Shown here: one piece after another, positions 1-8,300 of the stretch
How positions within the stretch are numbered: position 1 is the stretch's first letter
How the letters are laid out: each line of letters begins with the position of its first letter
Assembly: GCA_002473165.1 (NCBI GenBank)
Contig: DKSD01000070.1
Span: forward strand, 1-40,969
DNA length: 40,969 nt
Source of the DNA: Succinatimonas sp. UBA7265
Lineage (GTDB): Bacteria; Pseudomonadota; Gammaproteobacteria; Enterobacterales; Succinivibrionaceae
Reading direction: 5' to 3'
Notes under the pieces: generated by a model
What the model saw: the letters and a program-made list of their open reading frames with translations, nothing else
What the model was told of the DNA's origin: nothing
Database searches by the model: none
Made by a program: the position numbers and the translations under genes

Positions 1-109
1 TAACTTTAGGGGGAAATTCACATTGGAAGGCATGATGACTTGACCGAGGTCAATATCGATGATCACATTGATGAACTCTAGATGTACAAGTTTTCCTTGA
101 AGTGCGTCA

Positions 110-360
110 ATGATCATTCAGACCTGCACAAATTTCAGAAAAAATCTTTTTAAGGTATTGAACGCTGTGGAGAATGACGGCGAGATCGCCGCGGTTCCAC
201 TAAAACCGGCACCGTGGTCATCAGCAAAGACGACTACGATTCTCTGGCGGAGACGGTGTATCTTCTCTCGCACGACAAGCAGATCGCAGAAGATGTGAAA
301 GAAGCCTTGGATCCGGACAATGACCGTTTCATCGATGAACAGGACATCCAATGGCGGTAG
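110..360 (+). pseudogene. Phd/YefM-family antitoxin, frameshifted
   Basis: The first frame from the ATG at 110 reads MIIQTCTNFRKNLFKVLNAV and on to GEIAAV, the N-terminal DNA-binding part of a Phd/YefM antitoxin. After about base 196 the family pattern continues one frame over as TKTGTVVISKDDYDSLAET and then VYLLSHDKQIAEDVKEAL, ending at the TAG at 358-360. Restoring one base near 197 would give an uninterrupted antitoxin of about 83 residues. The second half is the toxin-binding part, so the product as written would stop as an unrelated 62-residue protein lacking it. The reading frame of the restored gene overlaps the downstream toxin start by 10 bases, the usual antitoxin-toxin coupling. 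Either a real inactivating deletion or a base-call error in the assembly; the sequence alone cannot separate these. Confidence 0.75.
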
Positions 361-617
361 CCGTGTTCAAGATCAGGATTTCGCACAGGGCGCAGGCCGA
401 TCTGCTTGAGTTTTCTCCTGCCAGCCAAAAGAAAGCCGCAGTGCTTGTCGGGCTTTTAAAGCAGGATCCTTTTGCCAAGCCATGCGAAAAGCTCAGCGGC
501 GATCTTGCCGGGGCGTACAGCAGAAGGCTCAATCTCAAAGATCGCCTCGTCTACACGGTCATCTCTGCTAAAAGTGAAATAAGGGTCCTCAGGTTTATTA
601 CCCGCTATGCGCTCTGA
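351..617 (+). CDS. YoeB/Txe-RelE family mRNA-interferase toxin
   Basis: An 88-residue protein with the Txe/YoeB layout: EKLSGDLAGAYSRRL at about 46-60, then RLVY at 65-68, and a short basic C terminus. In this family the conserved Glu, Arg and a C-terminal His-Tyr pair cleave mRNA in the ribosomal A site. Glu47, Arg58/Arg59 and Arg65 are present. The usual final His-Tyr appears as Arg85-Tyr86, so the general-acid histidine is apparently missing and activity may be reduced. The ATG lies inside the end of the antitoxin frame. With the antitoxin frameshifted, an intact active toxin would be expected to harm the cell, so the His substitution may matter. Confidence 0.8.
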   Translation: MAVAVFKIRISHRAQADLLEFSPASQKKAAVLVGLLKQDPFAKPCEKLSGDLAGAYSRRLNLKDRLVYTVISAKSEIRVLRFITRYAL

Positions 618-802
618 CAGCATTCACTTGACCTTTTGGGCGTAGAGCTCAAACAGCGCAGCCGTGATCTGTTCTTCAGTGGCGTTTTGTCAAAGCCGCA
701 AGCGGCGGGCACGGCACAGACACAGCCTGCGCTAACTTCCTGGTTCTGCACCGCGTTTGCGCAATCACTCTGCCCGGTATTACGCCGATTTCTTGCGGAT
801 CT

Positions 803-808
803 TATAAT
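803..808 (+). promoter_or_regulatory. Candidate -10 element of the cfa promoter
   Basis: A perfect TATAAT lies 37 bases ahead of the cfa start in an otherwise GC-rich spacer. No good -35 is seen 16-18 bases upstream, which would suit a stationary-phase or activator-dependent promoter; this is inference only. The rest of the 228-base spacer shows nothing else convincing. Confidence 0.4.
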
Positions 809-845
809 CTCGCTGTTTGCTGTATTGCTTTGCGCAGGAGGAGCT

Positions 846-2024
846 ATGTTCCGTAAACTCGGCAATGATTTCCTCATCGAATACTTGAAGCGCTTTGACA
901 AGTACCCCTTTGAAGCTGAGGTCGGCGGAGCAACCGTGGCCATAGGCGAGGGCAAACCGCTGTTTAAAGCGATCTTCCACGATGACATACCCAAAACCCG
1001 GCTTTTAACCTCGACCTCGCTGGCCTTGGGTGAGGCCTACATGGACAAAAAGCTGGAGCTTGAAGGCGATCTCTTCACGGCGCTGTGCTGCCTGCTCACG
1101 CAGGTAAAAAACTTCAGCCTGCGCCGCGGGCCGCTCTCCAAACTGCTCAAGCCTTCCGAGAAAGAGGCCAGCCAGGCCAAAGAAGTCTCGTCCCACTACG
1201 ATTTGGGCAACGACTTCTACAGGCTGTGGCTCGATCCCACCATGACGTACTCGTGCGCCTACTTTAAGAACGAGGGCGAGAGCCTGGAACAGGCCCAGCG
1301 CGACAAGGTGCACCACATCCTTGAGAAGCTGTGCCTTAAGCCGCGCATGTCGCTTCTGGACATCGGCTGCGGCTGGGGCTATCTGCTCATAGAAGCGGCG
1401 CACCAGTACGGCGTTGAAGGCTGGGGCTGCACGTTAAGCCGCGAGCAGTGGAAAAAAGGCCAGGAGCGCATCCGTGAGGCCGGGCTTGAGGGGCAGGTGC
1501 ACATCGAGCTTGTCGATTACCGCGAGCTCACCAAACAGGGCCGCACTTTCGATCGCCTTGTGTCCGTGGGCATGCTCGAGCATGTTGGTCGCTCTAACTA
1601 CCCTTTATACATGCAGACCTGCTCCAGGCTCTTAAAAGACGAAGGGCTGTTCCTGCTGCATTACATCTCAGGCGACAATGAGGTCTCCTCCAATCCCTGG
1701 ATCCGCAAGTACATCTTCCCGGGCGGGACGATCCCGTCGCTGCGCGAGATCATCTCGCTCTCTTACGAGCCTGACGCCGGCTTCCAGACGCTCGATGTCG
1801 AATCGCTGCGCCGCCACTATTACAAGACGCTGATGTGCTGGTACCGCAATTTCCAAAAGGTGCGGGATAAGGTCATGGCCGAGCGCGGCGAGCGCTTCTG
1901 CCGCATGTGGGATCTCTACCTCTGCGGCTGCGCCGCGGCGTTTTGGATCGGCAACATCGATCTGCACCAGATCCTATTCTCCAAGGGCACGAACAACGAT
2001 CTGCCGATGACGCGCTGGTTCTGA
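846..2024 (+). CDS. cfa: Cyclopropane-fatty-acyl-phospholipid synthase
   Basis: A 392-residue SAM-dependent methyltransferase that transfers a methylene group to cis double bonds of membrane phospholipid acyl chains, acting at the inner face of the cytoplasmic membrane. Visible family hallmarks are SSHYDLGNDFY near residue 115, TYSCAYF with the conserved Cys near 133, the SAM-binding LLDIGCGWG near 170, SVGMLEHVG, and LLHYISG. Length matches E. coli Cfa (about 380). The same frame is open upstream to 636, but the ATG at 846 is chosen because it follows an AGGAGGAG ribosome binding site and starts the recognisable N terminus (MFRKLGNDFLIEYL). It is monocistronic, with convergent minus-strand genes downstream. 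In relatives it is induced on entry to stationary phase and protects against acid. Confidence 0.95.
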   Translation: MFRKLGNDFLIEYLKRFDKYPFEAEVGGATVAIGEGKPLFKAIFHDDIPKTRLLTSTSLALGEAYMDKKLELEGDLFTALCCLLTQVKNFSLRRGPLSKLLKPSEKEASQAKEVSSHYDLGNDFYRLWLDPTMTYSCAYFKNEGESLEQAQRDKVHHILEKLCLKPRMSLLDIGCGWGYLLIEAAHQYGVEGWGCTLSREQWKKGQERIREAGLEGQVHIELVDYRELTKQGRTFDRLVSVGMLEHVGRSNYPLYMQTCSRLLKDEGLFLLHYISGDNEVSSNPWIRKYIFPGGTIPSLREIISLSYEPDAGFQTLDVESLRRHYYKTLMCWYRNFQKVRDKVMAERGERFCRMWDLYLCGCAAAFWIGNIDLHQILFSKGTNNDLPMTRWF

Positions 2025-2036
2025 TCCGCCCGGCGC

Positions 2037-2080
2037 AACAGGCCTTCGCAGCTTTAAGCGGCACAGGCCTGTTCTCTTTG
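2037..2080 (+). terminator. Probable terminator after cfa
   Basis: Perfect 9-base inverted repeat AACAGGCCT (2037-2045) and AGGCCTGTT (2065-2073), 19-base loop, followed by a weak CTCTTTG tract, 12 bases after the cfa stop. It separates cfa from the convergent gene ending at 2091. Confidence 0.5.
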
Positions 2081-2090
2081 AGACCGGCTC

Positions 2091-2453
2091 TCAGGCTATG
2101 GATCCCTGGCGGTAACGTTCCTGCGGGTGCTGCCTGATAAACTCCCCGAGCTCCCTGAAGCCGTTATTGAAGGCGCTGCGGTCACCCTCGGTGAGTTCAT
2201 CGCGCTGCGAATCGTCAAACCAGCCCGGCAGCAGCGGCGAGACGATGCGCTTGACGCTGCGGTACTCTTTGAGGGCGGCGGCGAAGGCCTGCGCGGCCTC
2301 TGGCCCTTCAGAGTGCAGCGAGGACACCGCCGCGTCCACGCAGCGATCGGCGTGCGCCGCCAGCCTTTGGGCCTCTTTAGGCGAGATCTCGCGCAGTTCG
2401 TGCACCAGGAATTTCAGGTTGAAATCATAGTATTCAAGATTCTCACGACTCAT
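2091..2453 (-). CDS. Hypothetical protein, third gene of the metQ-msrB operon
   Basis: A 120-residue, mostly helical, soluble protein with no signal peptide or membrane segment and no family I can name. It starts MSRENLEYYDFNLKFLVHEL, contains an Ala-rich stretch near 40-65, and ends with HPQERYRQGSIA. Its ATG overlaps the end of msrB by 11 bases in another frame, so it is very likely translated by coupling to msrB and is a genuine gene rather than a shadow frame. The context suggests some role linked to methionine uptake or methionine-sulfoxide repair, but nothing in the sequence shows what. Confidence 0.7.
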   Translation of the reverse strand: MSRENLEYYDFNLKFLVHELREISPKEAQRLAAHADRCVDAAVSSLHSEGPEAAQAFAAALKEYRSVKRIVSPLLPGWFDDSQRDELTEGDRSAFNNGFRELGEFIRQHPQERYRQGSIA

Positions 2454-2964
2454 TTTCTTTCTCCTCTTGCCCGTCTTTTAAATTGCCAAAGAACTCGCGC
2501 AGCGCGCCCAGGCCTTCCTTTTCCAAATCCGCGTACGGCACGAAGCGCAGCGCCGCGGAGTTTATGCAGTAGCGCAGCCCGCCGCTCTCGGCTGGCCCGT
2601 CGCCGAACACGTGTCCGAGCCTTGTCCCGCCTGAGCGGCTGCGCACTTCCACAAGATTGCGGCCGTTGCGGCGGTCGGGGACTTTCTCAAGCACGCTTGA
2701 GTCCACGGGGCGGGCAAAACTCGGCCAGCCGCAGCCTGAATCGAACTTGTCCGATGAAAGAAAGAGCGGAGCGCCGGTCACTTTGTCCACGTAAACGCCG
2801 GCCTTGCGGGTGTCGAGGTACTCGCCGGTAAACGGCGCTTCGTCCTCGCCATCCTGGGTGACCCGGCGCTCCAGAGGGCTTAACGCCTTGATGCGCTCTT
2901 TGAGATCCGCGCGGCGGTAGCGTTTGGGGTTGACGGCCTCGGCCGCCTCTTTGCTGATGCCCAT
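2443..2964 (-). CDS. msrB: Peptide-methionine (R)-S-oxide reductase MsrB
   Basis: A 173-residue enzyme that reduces the R epimer of methionine sulfoxide in damaged proteins using thioredoxin. The catalytic RYCINSAALRF motif places the attacking cysteine at 133, and SGCGWPSF carries a second cysteine at 78, the usual resolving position. The two CxxC pairs that bind zinc in many MsrB proteins are absent: the GVYVDKVTGAPLF stretch has Asp and Thr where cysteines would be, so this is the zinc-free type. There is no signal peptide, so the protein is cytoplasmic. The ATG at 2964 lies a few bases after the metQ stop and follows an AAGG Shine-Dalgarno. Sharing an operon with a methionine-uptake protein fits a methionine-economy unit. 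Confidence 0.95.
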   Translation of the reverse strand: MGISKEAAEAVNPKRYRRADLKERIKALSPLERRVTQDGEDEAPFTGEYLDTRKAGVYVDKVTGAPLFLSSDKFDSGCGWPSFARPVDSSVLEKVPDRRNGRNLVEVRSRSGGTRLGHVFGDGPAESGGLRYCINSAALRFVPYADLEKEGLGALREFFGNLKDGQEEKENES

Positions 2965-2971
2965 ATGCGCC

Positions 2972-3781
2972 TTAGTACTTAAAGACCGGAATCTGGGCGC
3001 CTTTGAAGGCCTCGAGGATCACTTTGGCGGTGTCGGCGCTCTGATAGGCTTTGACGATCTCCGCAAAGACCGGCCGGTCTTTTTGATCTTCGCGGGCGGC
3101 GATCACGTTGACGTAGGGGTTGCCGCTGTCGCCGGGGCTGACCTGTTCCAGAAAGATCGCGTCTTTGGCCGGCACCAGGCCGTTGTCCACGGCGTAGTTC
3201 GAGTTGATGACCGAGCCTGCGACGTCAGGGAGCAGCCCCGCGGTGTTCGCCGCGTCGACTTCATAGATGTCCAAATCAAGCGGGTTTTCGGTGATGTCGC
3301 GCACGGCAGGCAGGAACCCCTTGTCGGGATTGACCTTGATAAGCCCCGCCGCCTCAAGCAGTTTGAGCGCCCGCCCTCCCTGGGTCGGATCGTTGGGAAT
3401 GGCCACGCGATCGCCGCGCTTGAACTCGGACGGCGACTTATAGCGTTTGGAGAACAGCCCCAGCGGGCAGATCACCGTGTCGCCGATCGGCACGAGCTTA
3501 AATCCGAATTCCTTGTTGGCGTTTTTAAGGAAGATGATCGTCTGGAAAGAGTTGAGATCGGTCTCGCCGTCATTGAGCGAACGGTTGGGGAGCACGTAGT
3601 CGGCAAAACGCACGATCTCGATGTCTATGCCCTTGGGGGCCAGAACGTCGCGGATGTGCTCCCATTGCTCCTGGTGCGGCCCGACGACGCCGACTTTCAC
3701 GGTTTCGCCCGCCTGGGCCGCTGAACCCGCAACCAAGGCTGTGGCAAGCAGAATACTTTTAAATAACGGTTTGTTCTTCAT
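2972..3781 (-). CDS. metQ: D-methionine ABC transporter substrate-binding protein (NlpA/MetQ family)
   Basis: A 269-residue periplasmic binding protein for methionine import through MetNI. It has an N-terminal signal peptide (MKNKPLFKSILLATALVAGS, cleavage likely after AAQA) followed by GETVKVGVVGPHQEQWEHI, typical of the Lipoprotein_9 family; family landmarks NSFQTIIFL, DPTQGGRALKLL and NPYVNVIAAR follow. The start at 3781 is chosen because it gives the signal peptide; the frame is open further upstream but would run through the attenuator. Unlike E. coli MetQ there is no lipobox cysteine, so it is predicted to be soluble in the periplasm rather than membrane-anchored. No metN or metI is adjacent. 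First gene of metQ-msrB-unknown. Confidence 0.9.
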   Translation of the reverse strand: MKNKPLFKSILLATALVAGSAAQAGETVKVGVVGPHQEQWEHIRDVLAPKGIDIEIVRFADYVLPNRSLNDGETDLNSFQTIIFLKNANKEFGFKLVPIGDTVICPLGLFSKRYKSPSEFKRGDRVAIPNDPTQGGRALKLLEAAGLIKVNPDKGFLPAVRDITENPLDLDIYEVDAANTAGLLPDVAGSVINSNYAVDNGLVPAKDAIFLEQVSPGDSGNPYVNVIAAREDQKDRPVFAEIVKAYQSADTAKVILEAFKGAQIPVFKY

Positions 3782-3817
3782 ATGTAAATACCTAAAATCA
3801 GAGTTTTTTGCCGGTAT

Positions 3818-3843
3818 AAAAAAGGGGATCTCCAAGATCCCCT
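3818..3843 (-). terminator. Intrinsic terminator in the metQ leader (attenuator)
   Basis: Read on the minus strand: GGGGATCT, loop TGG, AGATCCCC, then six T residues, placed 36 bases before the metQ start and after the stop of a short Met-rich reading frame. A terminator between promoter and gene implies conditional read-through. Its 5' arm shares the GGGG at 3839-3842 with the competing helix described separately. Confidence 0.85.
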
Positions 3844-3880
3844 GTCTCTTTGCTTTTGCAGTCAGAACTTCTGACAGGGG
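3839..3880 (-). promoter_or_regulatory. Candidate antiterminator helix of the metQ attenuator
   Basis: On the minus strand CCCCTGTC (3880 to 3873), inside the last codons of the leader peptide, is perfectly complementary over 8 bases to GACAGGGG (3846 to 3839), which includes the first four bases of the terminator stem. The two helices cannot coexist. A small hairpin GTCAG/CTGAC (3876-3862) and the self-complementary GCGCGGCGCCGCGC (3895-3882) also lie between the Met codons and the terminator and could act as pause or protector structures. Confidence 0.65.
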
Positions 3881-3960
3881 AGCGCGGCGCCGCGCATCAT
3901 GCGCAGGCACATGATCCGGCACATCCTGAACATGAGAAGCGAAACAATAACGCCTGCCAT
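3862..3960 (-). CDS. Met-rich leader peptide of the metQ operon
   Basis: A 32-codon frame starting at 3960, with GGGGG five bases ahead of the ATG as ribosome binding site. It reads MAGVIVSLLMFRMCRIMCLR and then MMRGAALPCQKF. Met is at 1, 10, 13, 17, 21 and 22, so five internal Met codons lie within thirteen, ending with two in tandem. The stop is 19 bases before the terminator stem. A ribosome stalled with codon 21 or 22 in the A site would cover roughly to 3885 and leave the antiterminator arm (3880-3873) free. A ribosome at the stop would cover that arm and let the terminator form. This is the layout of classical amino-acid leader peptides. An in-frame ATG six codons upstream (3978) is an alternative start. 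Confidence 0.65.
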   Translation of the reverse strand: MAGVIVSLLMFRMCRIMCLRMMRGAALPCQKF

Positions 3961-4325
3961 AACGACCCCCTTAAACATGATTTACTGAAGGAACATGAGG
4001 AAAATGTAAGCCATCACCAGACCGCCGTCCAAGACTGTTTTTGAATGCTAAGCCAAAGGTTTTAACTATAGCTTTTTAAAATTAATAAGTTACGGGTAAA
4101 TTTCGGCGCTTTGCAAGACATGGGCGTAGCGCTTTGAGGGGCGCTGATGTTATAAAGGTACAGCCAGGGCAAGGCCCACAGCGCGGAGATCGCGGCTGTG
4201 CGCCAAGGATGCCTGGCTTAATGTTTTTCAGATAAAAAATCCCATATATGGATGGTTTGAGGGCACAGCCTGAGGCGGCGGGCGCGGAGCATTTGGCCTC
4301 TGAGGGCGCAGAGGAGCGGGCGCGC
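3961..4325. other. Divergent intergenic region between the metQ leader and the MBL hydrolase
   Basis: Holds the candidate promoter of the metQ leader on the minus strand. An AT-rich patch at about 4060-4090 and another at 4220-4245 (ahead of the hydrolase) could hold further promoters, but no convincing -35/-10 pair was found for the plus-strand gene. No other gene is supported here. Confidence 0.5.
4003..4032 (-). promoter_or_regulatory. Candidate promoter of the metQ leader transcript
   Basis: On the minus strand TTGGAC (4032-4027) and TACATT (4008-4003) are 18 bases apart, each matching the sigma-70 consensus at four positions. Initiation near 3996 would give a 5' segment of about 36 bases before the leader-peptide ATG. 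No MetJ-box-like repeat was seen around it. Confidence 0.35.
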
Positions 4326-5024
4326 GTGAGCGTCCTTAAGATCGCCGGGATGAGCGTTACGGTCATCACCTCGCCTGACACGGAGGAGAACTGCTATGTG
4401 ATGCGCGCCGGCGACGGCGAGGCGCTCGTTGTCGATCCGAATTTTGAGCCGGAAACGGCTCAGGCGGTTGCGGATCTGGGAGCTGAGCGCGCGCTGATCC
4501 TGCTCACCCACGGCCACTGCGATCACATCTGCGGCATCCCGCAGCTGCAAGAGCGCTTTGAGACCCGCATCGTCTGCACCTCCGGGTGCGCCTCGGTTTT
4601 AAGCGCTTCGGACAGCTCCGGCTATCAGATGATCGTCACCATGCTCGAGTTTGAGGACGCGCGCGACGGCGCGCACCGCTCCGAGCGCTTTGCCGCGCGC
4701 TACCGCTCTTTTGGCGCGCAGCCTGACACCGTGTTTGATGATGAGCTCGGGCTTCAGGCAGGGGATCTGTCGCTCCGTCTTGTGCGCACGCCCGGGCACT
4801 CGCCAGGGAGTCTGTGCGCCGTGTTAAACGGCGCGGCGGTGTTTACCGGCGACACCGTCATGGGCGATCGCGCCCCGATCCTGCGCTTTAAGCGCGGCAG
4901 CCGCCGCGATTTCCGCGAGGTGACGCTGCCGATCCTGCAACAGCTTGATCCGGCGCTTACGGCGCTGCCCGGGCACGGGCCGGTCTTTAAGCTTGCCGAC
5001 GGCTTTAAATTTTTCCCCAAGTGA
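4326..5024 (+). CDS. MBL-fold metallo-hydrolase, glyoxalase II-like
   Basis: A 232-residue metallo-beta-lactamase-fold hydrolase binding two metal ions. Signature elements are THGHCDH (the HxHxDH metal site, near residue 62), RTPGHSPGS, TGDTVMGDR and the late ALPGHGPVF; the spacing suits the small YcbL/glyoxalase-II-like group that hydrolyses thioesters such as S-lactoylglutathione, though the substrate cannot be read from sequence. There is no signal peptide, so it is cytoplasmic. The GTG at 4326 is preferred because a GAGGAG sits about 10 bases upstream and the conserved fold begins just after it. An ATG at 4248 would add 26 low-complexity residues and an ATG at 4350 would remove eight. Confidence 0.85.
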   Translation: MSVLKIAGMSVTVITSPDTEENCYVMRAGDGEALVVDPNFEPETAQAVADLGAERALILLTHGHCDHICGIPQLQERFETRIVCTSGCASVLSASDSSGYQMIVTMLEFEDARDGAHRSERFAARYRSFGAQPDTVFDDELGLQAGDLSLRLVRTPGHSPGSLCAVLNGAAVFTGDTVMGDRAPILRFKRGSRRDFREVTLPILQQLDPALTALPGHGPVFKLADGFKFFPK

Positions 5025-5390
5025 GCGCTGTGGTTAACGCAGTTTTTTCCTTCAGGTGAAAAGCTTGCAGGCGCTGAGCCGGCGGATTTTATAATCCGCG
5101 CCGGGATCACGGCCGCAAGGCCTGTTTCAGTGGTAAATTTTCTAAAAAACGGCCGGCGGGTTTTAGCGCAGGCAAGCGCCTGATCGCGTGGACGGTTGTG
5201 CCAAAGAGTGGTAAAAATAAAGTATGTAAGATTTTTGGCTGCGAAAAAAGCTAAGGCCTTCTTCAGGTTCTGCGGCACAAAACGCGCCGGTAAAATGCGT
5301 TTTTAAAAACGCCGAACGCTAAACTTAACAAAACGAATTCAGGCTCGCATAAAGAGCTTAACCATATCAGCTGTTGCGTAGGGAGAGAAA
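5025..5390. other. Intergenic leader region ahead of the srf-like operon
   Basis: Contains a weak terminator-like element (CTGTG, loop, CGCAG then TTTTTT, 5030-5047), a perfect hairpin GCGGATT-TTAT-AATCCGC (5082-5099) that includes a TATAAT at 5090-5095, and a 16-base palindrome at 5297-5312. An AT-rich stretch at 5205-5235 may hold a promoter (TTGTGC, then TAAAGT 16 bases on). The frames open on the minus strand here have no coding character. Confidence 0.5.
5297..5312. repeat. Palindrome GCGTTTTTAAAAACGC
   Basis: A perfect 16-base palindrome 78 bases before the srfB start. The same core recurs as a 20-base palindrome at 28680-28699, upstream of the TRAP operon. It could be a regulator site or a 5'-UTR hairpin (stem GCGTTT/AAACGC, loop TTAA). 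Confidence 0.6.
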
Positions 5391-8300
5391 GTGTTAGCCC
5401 CTGTTCATGCCTCAGACAAGTTTTTGGAACTTGTGGAAAACTCCGGTGTCCAGTTCTATGACAAGGAAGTGAGCATCAACTTCTATGACCGCAATGATCC
5501 GGTATCGAAGATCGCCACGAATTACTTCCTGCCTGACGACAACGGCGAAAACGGCCACCTGATGCCGCTGTTCTTCAGCGAGACCGAGCCCGGGAAACTC
5601 GTAAACCCTGCCGACGAGAGCAAGGAAGATCCTGAGCTTTTGGACACCGGCGACACACGCCTCATCCCGGTAAAGCTTGAGGACAGCCTGTGCATCTACA
5701 ACGGCGTGTGGTTCCCGGTGCCGTTCTTTGCCACGCATGTTTTGACCGAAAAACGCGTCTTAAGCCACAACGGCGCGGAGATCGGACCTCTGAACTGGGC
5801 GCGCGCGCGCGTCGTGCGCATCTTCCCGCAGGAAGGCGCGGAAAACGCCGGCATGACTGCCAAATACCGCATCGTTTACGCTTTTGACACCGCCACGCAG
5901 AAGCTCACGTCCCAGGAGTATTTCTCCCCGCGCGACGAGGATGTGCGCAGCGGCGTCGAGTTCGCCCTCGACTACCGCGACGGCGGGCATTTCATGCTCT
6001 CAGGCGGCGAGTCCGGCAAGAGCTGGGTCGCCGAATGGGCCGAGAAGGTCTTCAGGGGGCTGGGCGGCAAGAACAAGCGCGGCCTGCCGATCCCCGCCAG
6101 CGAAATGGACAAAGCCGTGAGGATCGATCACCTCCACGAGGCCCATTACCTCAACCTGCTCACGTTCTTAGGCACGCTGTGCGATCTCGGAACGAAGGAG
6201 GAGCCGGGGCTCGTGAAACTGCGCTCGCGCGGCACGGAGAACGATCCGGCCATGGACGTGAGCCTGGTGCTTGACATCGGCAACTCCAGATCCTGCGGCC
6301 TGCTTATCGAGGACGGCGGCAAAGCCGAGCCCGGCACGGCCAAGCTGGCGCTGCGCGATCTCAACGCCCCCGAGAATATCTATGAGGACGCCTTTGAAAG
6401 CCGCATCGAGTTTGCCAAGGCCAATTTCGATTTCGACGGCACCTCGGCGCGCTCGGGCTGGTCTGACGCGTTCTGCTGGCCGTCGCTGGTGCGCGTGGGC
6501 CACGAGGCCGCGCGCCTGTCCTCCATGCGCAGCGGCAACGAAGGCTTAACCGGCCTCTCCTCGCCCAAGCGCTACCTGTGGAAGGACTATTCTGACAAAA
6601 AGCTCGGCGAGTGGCGCTTTAACCCGTATTCATACCAGACCCCGGTGCTCAGCAGGCTGACAAAAGAGCCTGAGGGGACCTGGTTCAACAGCACGAGCTG
6701 CAAAGCCCAGACCCCGGCCTACCTGCGCCCGGTGAGCGATTACATCAACTCGTCAGGAGACGCGATCTTCGCGTGCGAGGATCGCCGCAACATGACGGCC
6801 AGCTATTCGGGCAAATCGTGCATGACGTTCATGCTGCTGGAGATCTTTTTGCAGGCGGCGGTGCAGATCAACTCCTACGCCTACCGCTACAAGAGCAGCT
6901 TCAAAGACCGCCCCAGAAGGCTTAAAGCCATCGTGCTGACGACGCCGCCTTCCATGCCGGATCTCGAGCGCGAGATCTTCCGCGGCTGCGCCTATGAGGC
7001 CGTAGGCATCCTTTGGAAGTGCCTGGGCTATGACTCAGGGCGCGACAATGACGGCAGCGAGGTGCCGCCTTATGATTTCCGCTTTACCGATCGCGCCTCG
7101 CAGATGAACCCCAAAGTCCCGGAGATCGTTTTGGACTGGGATGAGGCCGAGGCCGGGCAGATCGTCTATCTCTACAACGAGACCCAGAAGATCATGGGCG
7201 GCAACAACTTAAAGTTCATAGAGTTCATCCGCCGCCCGGACGCGCAGGGACGCTACGGCGAGGCGGAGAAGGACGAGGACGGGCATGAGCTGATTTCCGC
7301 GCGCATCGCCTCCATAGACATCGGCGGCGGCACGACGGATATGGTGATCACGGACTACGCGTTCCCCAAAGCCTTCCGCGAGCAGCAGGCCGCCGTGCGC
7401 GTGCGCGAGGTGCTGCGCGAGGGCTACAAGGTCGCAGGCGATGACATCGTGCTAAGGCTTATCCAAAGCTGCATCCTCTATCCTTTAAGCACGCTGGTTG
7501 CGCAAAAGACTCAAAACCGCACCGCAGGCGGCGAGGCGGCGCGGCTGCTTGCCGAGGTGTTCGGGCAGGGCGGCTCAAGCTCTGACGGCGGCGATGTCTT
7601 CAGGACCATGCGCCAGCAGGCGGTGCAGCAGATCCTCATCAAGGTCGCGCTGCGCATCATGGGGCACCTTGAGCGCCTGGAGCATCTGCCCGACGACGAG
7701 CTTGAGGCTTCGGTCTCCGGCACCGTCGGCGATTTCCTCACGGGCAAAGAGAAGTGCAGCGCCGAGCAGCTTAAGATCCCCGACTACGAGGAGACGGCGT
7801 TTTATCTGCCTGAGCCTGCCATTTTGGATTTTGTAAACAGCCACTTTGCCAAGTACTTAGGCGAGTTTGACATCTTAAAGTTCCAGTTCTCGGTTGATCT
7901 CATGGCCGTAAACCGCGTGTTCGCGCGCGGCGGCTCGCGCATCTCCGACGCGCTGGCCGCGCTCACGGCGATCTGCTCTTTGTACAAGGCCGATCTGCTG
8001 CTCTTAACCGGCAGGCCTTCCAGGATCCGCGGCGTGCGCGAGTACATGCTCGAGCGCTTAAACCTGGCCCCGGCGCGCATCATCACGCTGGCCGACTACG
8101 CGACGACGGGCAGCTGGTACCCTTACGCGGGCAACGGCACGAAGATCGGCGACACAAAGTACACCGTGGCTGTCGGCGCGGCCATCGCCTACGCGCGCCG
8201 CTCGACGCTGACGCTGCGCGATTTTCGCTTTGACCTCGGCATGCCCGAGGCGGCCAGCGCCGTGCGCTATTTCGGCCACATCGACAGCTTCGATCACGTC

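Noticed and set aside
10..81. Open frame ending ...DDLTEVNIDDHIDEL at the left edge
   Set aside because: Stops lie immediately upstream (positions 1-9), there is no start codon or ribosome site, and no family is recognisable; too short to call even as a remnant.
2127..3724. Long plus-strand open frames opposite msrB and metQ (234 and 266 residues)
   Set aside because: They are antisense to clearly identified MsrB and MetQ, lack ribosome sites, and have Arg/Ala-biased composition typical of shadow frames in GC-rich DNA.
3850..4044. Plus-strand 64-residue frame opposite the metQ leader
   Set aside because: It is antisense to the Met-rich leader and terminator region and has no ribosome site or recognisable domain.
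5090..5095. Perfect TATAAT as the srf operon promoter
   Set aside because: It sits inside a hairpin and the nearest TTGCAG is 19 bases away; other AT-rich candidates closer to the gene are as good, so no promoter was assigned.
4754..5278. Minus-strand 174-residue frame spanning the MBL gene end and the srf leader
   Set aside because: It overlaps a certain gene antisense, has low-complexity composition and no start signal.
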